Assembly (NCBI RefSeq): GCF_964340395.1 | Contig: NC_135555.1 | Location: forward strand, 10,813,931 to 10,877,930 | Length of the DNA: 64,000 nt | Source of the DNA: Glandiceps talaboti | Lineage: Eukaryota; Hemichordata; Enteropneusta; Spengelidae | Direction: 5' to 3' | In this document: piece after piece, positions 62,998-64,000 of the stretch | Position numbering within the stretch: the first letter of the stretch is position 1 | How the letters are laid out: each line of letters opens with the position of its first letter | Notes under the pieces: model-generated | The model's database searches: none | What the model saw: the letters and a program-made list of their open reading frames with translations, nothing else | What the model was told of the DNA's origin: nothing | Program-made: the position numbers and the translations under genes

Positions 62998-63837
62998 ATG
63001 ACCAACCTCTCAGCCATGACCCCTGAAGATGTGTTGCCTACAACGAGGGTAATTCTGTGGTACCATGCAAGGTCAAGATCAACGGTTTTTGAGCTGGCAA
63101 TTGCATCTGATGAAAGTATCAAGATCTTCCATGAAGAGTTTGTCACAGCATATTATCATGGAGAGGAACGACAGAGTGACAAGTGGATAAAGAATTCTGA
63201 AATGGACCAGGTTTTGAAGGACTACAAGTACGGAGATGTCAGAACACGCCTTGAAAAGTCATATCCAGGAAAGACAGCGGTGTTTGTTAAGGATGCGGTC
63301 AGAGAGCTAGGAGGCAGGGATCATTACAAGTATATTCCAAGAGGTTATATTAACACGTTTATTGTCCGAAATCCCCGTGCTTCTATCCTGTCAAATTATA
63401 GATCAGTAAAAGCTTCCAAAGATGACATCGATAAAGAAACTTGGATTAACTTCACCAAAGACAATAGTAGCTTGATACCCATTTATCAGCTTTACAAGTA
63501 CGTGACCGAAGAGCGCCGCCAACGACCCATCATTATAGATTCAGAAGATTTGGCCAATTCACCCAAGGAAACACTGCAGAAATACTGCCAGGCGACCGGT
63601 ATCACATTCAAGGAATCCTTCCTCAACTGGACGCCAGGGAACTTGGAAAATTTCCCTGAACCACAAAGAAACAACCCAAAACGCATGTCAGCTTATCACG
63701 AAAACGCAGTGCGCAGTTCATGTTTTCAACCGTCATCGGATCAACACATCGACCTATCAGAATTACCAGAGGAGCTGCAAAAATGGAATGAAACAAATAT
63801 GCCTCTTTATGAGGAAATGATTCGTCAAAAACTATAA
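62998..63837 (+). CDS. P-loop sulfotransferase-like protein, tandem copy 3
   Basis: 279 residues, intact, ATG chosen as for copy 2. Codons 1-60 and 480 bp of 5' flank are almost identical to copy 2. From codon 62 on, changes cluster, mostly replacing residues (Met-Leu to Lys-Trp at 62-63, Gly70Asp, Leu-His-Ala to Ser-Lys-Asp at 140-142, Leu229Arg). The last codons, the stop (TAA) and ~30 bp beyond resemble copy 1 instead. Cofactor motifs are kept (FIVRNPRASILSNY). Function as for the other copies: probable PAPS-dependent or related P-loop transferase, substrate unknown. Confidence -1.
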   Translation: MTNLSAMTPEDVLPTTRVILWYHARSRSTVFELAIASDESIKIFHEEFVTAYYHGEERQSDKWIKNSEMDQVLKDYKYGDVRTRLEKSYPGKTAVFVKDAVRELGGRDHYKYIPRGYINTFIVRNPRASILSNYRSVKASKDDIDKETWINFTKDNSSLIPIYQLYKYVTEERRQRPIIIDSEDLANSPKETLQKYCQATGITFKESFLNWTPGNLENFPEPQRNNPKRMSAYHENAVRSSCFQPSSDQHIDLSELPEELQKWNETNMPLYEEMIRQKL

Positions 63838-64000
63838 AAAAAAAAAATAACGTTGAATTTGAGCCTGTTGAATAAGTCACTGAACGTGTTGAAAGTTCCA
63901 TGTATAGCTCAGCTTTTCTCTGATTTGTTTTAACTGTTTGTTGAAGAAAAAATGTTAAAATCGCAAAGGCTGTTTCAAAACTGTCAACAGCACATATATG

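Larger units (their letters stand above)
60661..64000 (+). repeat. Tandem duplication unit C (runs off the window)
   Basis: Third unit, carrying sulfotransferase-like copy 3. Its hairpin element matches unit A and its gene-proximal 5' flank is nearly identical to unit B. Confidence -1.

Overview
The window looks like AT-rich nuclear DNA of an invertebrate animal. Coding density is low, genes have spliceosomal GT-AG introns (one about 15 kb long), there are very many di-, tri-, tetra- and pentanucleotide arrays, tRNA-derived SINEs, hairpin (MITE-like) elements and a broken non-LTR retrotransposon, and there are no bacterial-style operons. A hexa-EF-hand gene of the secretagogin/calbindin family, a BTB-kelch gene and a lineage-expanded P-loop sulfotransferase-like family fit a bilaterian. 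A non-vertebrate deuterostome (hemichordate or amphioxus) or a lophotrochozoan is my guess; the sequence does not settle it.

Layout. (1) 1-29557, minus strand: a secretagogin-like calcium-binding protein gene. I could rebuild seven consecutive coding exons from in-phase GT-AG boundaries. They give 189 residues with EF-hands 1-4; EF-hands 5-6 should lie beyond the left edge. Its introns hold microsatellites, a ~170-bp and a ~120-bp tandem repeat, two hairpin elements and a tRNA-like SINE head. (2) 29.8-40.3 kb: no recognised gene, but a dense field of composite microsatellites, a duplicated ~120-bp segment, a MITE and a ~20-bp minisatellite. (3) 40.27-48.80 kb: two arrays packed with GTAC and GTAAC/GTTAC motifs, ending in the same 16-bp sequence in inverted orientation 8.5 kb apart. 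This is a candidate large terminal-inverted-repeat element. It contains a possible small three-exon gene, a SINE, a MITE and a ~660-bp pentanucleotide array. (4) 49.1-50.6 kb, minus strand: an intronless BTB-kelch gene, followed by a second copy of the SINE. (5) 52.2-64.0 kb, plus strand: a tandem triplication of ~3.6-4.8 kb units, each carrying one single-coding-exon 279-residue sulfotransferase-like gene.

The most informative region is the triplication. Copies 2 and 3 are almost identical in the 5' flank and first ~60 codons, then diverge more in the coding sequence than in the flanking DNA. The 3' end of copy 3 instead resembles copy 1. This suggests gene conversion or unequal exchange, possibly with diversification of the protein. 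A 956-bp broken LINE fragment sits behind copy 1 with an ~8-bp target duplication, and the intact empty site is preserved behind copy 2. No complete, obviously new multi-gene system is visible. The inverted GTAC arrays are the least explained structure.
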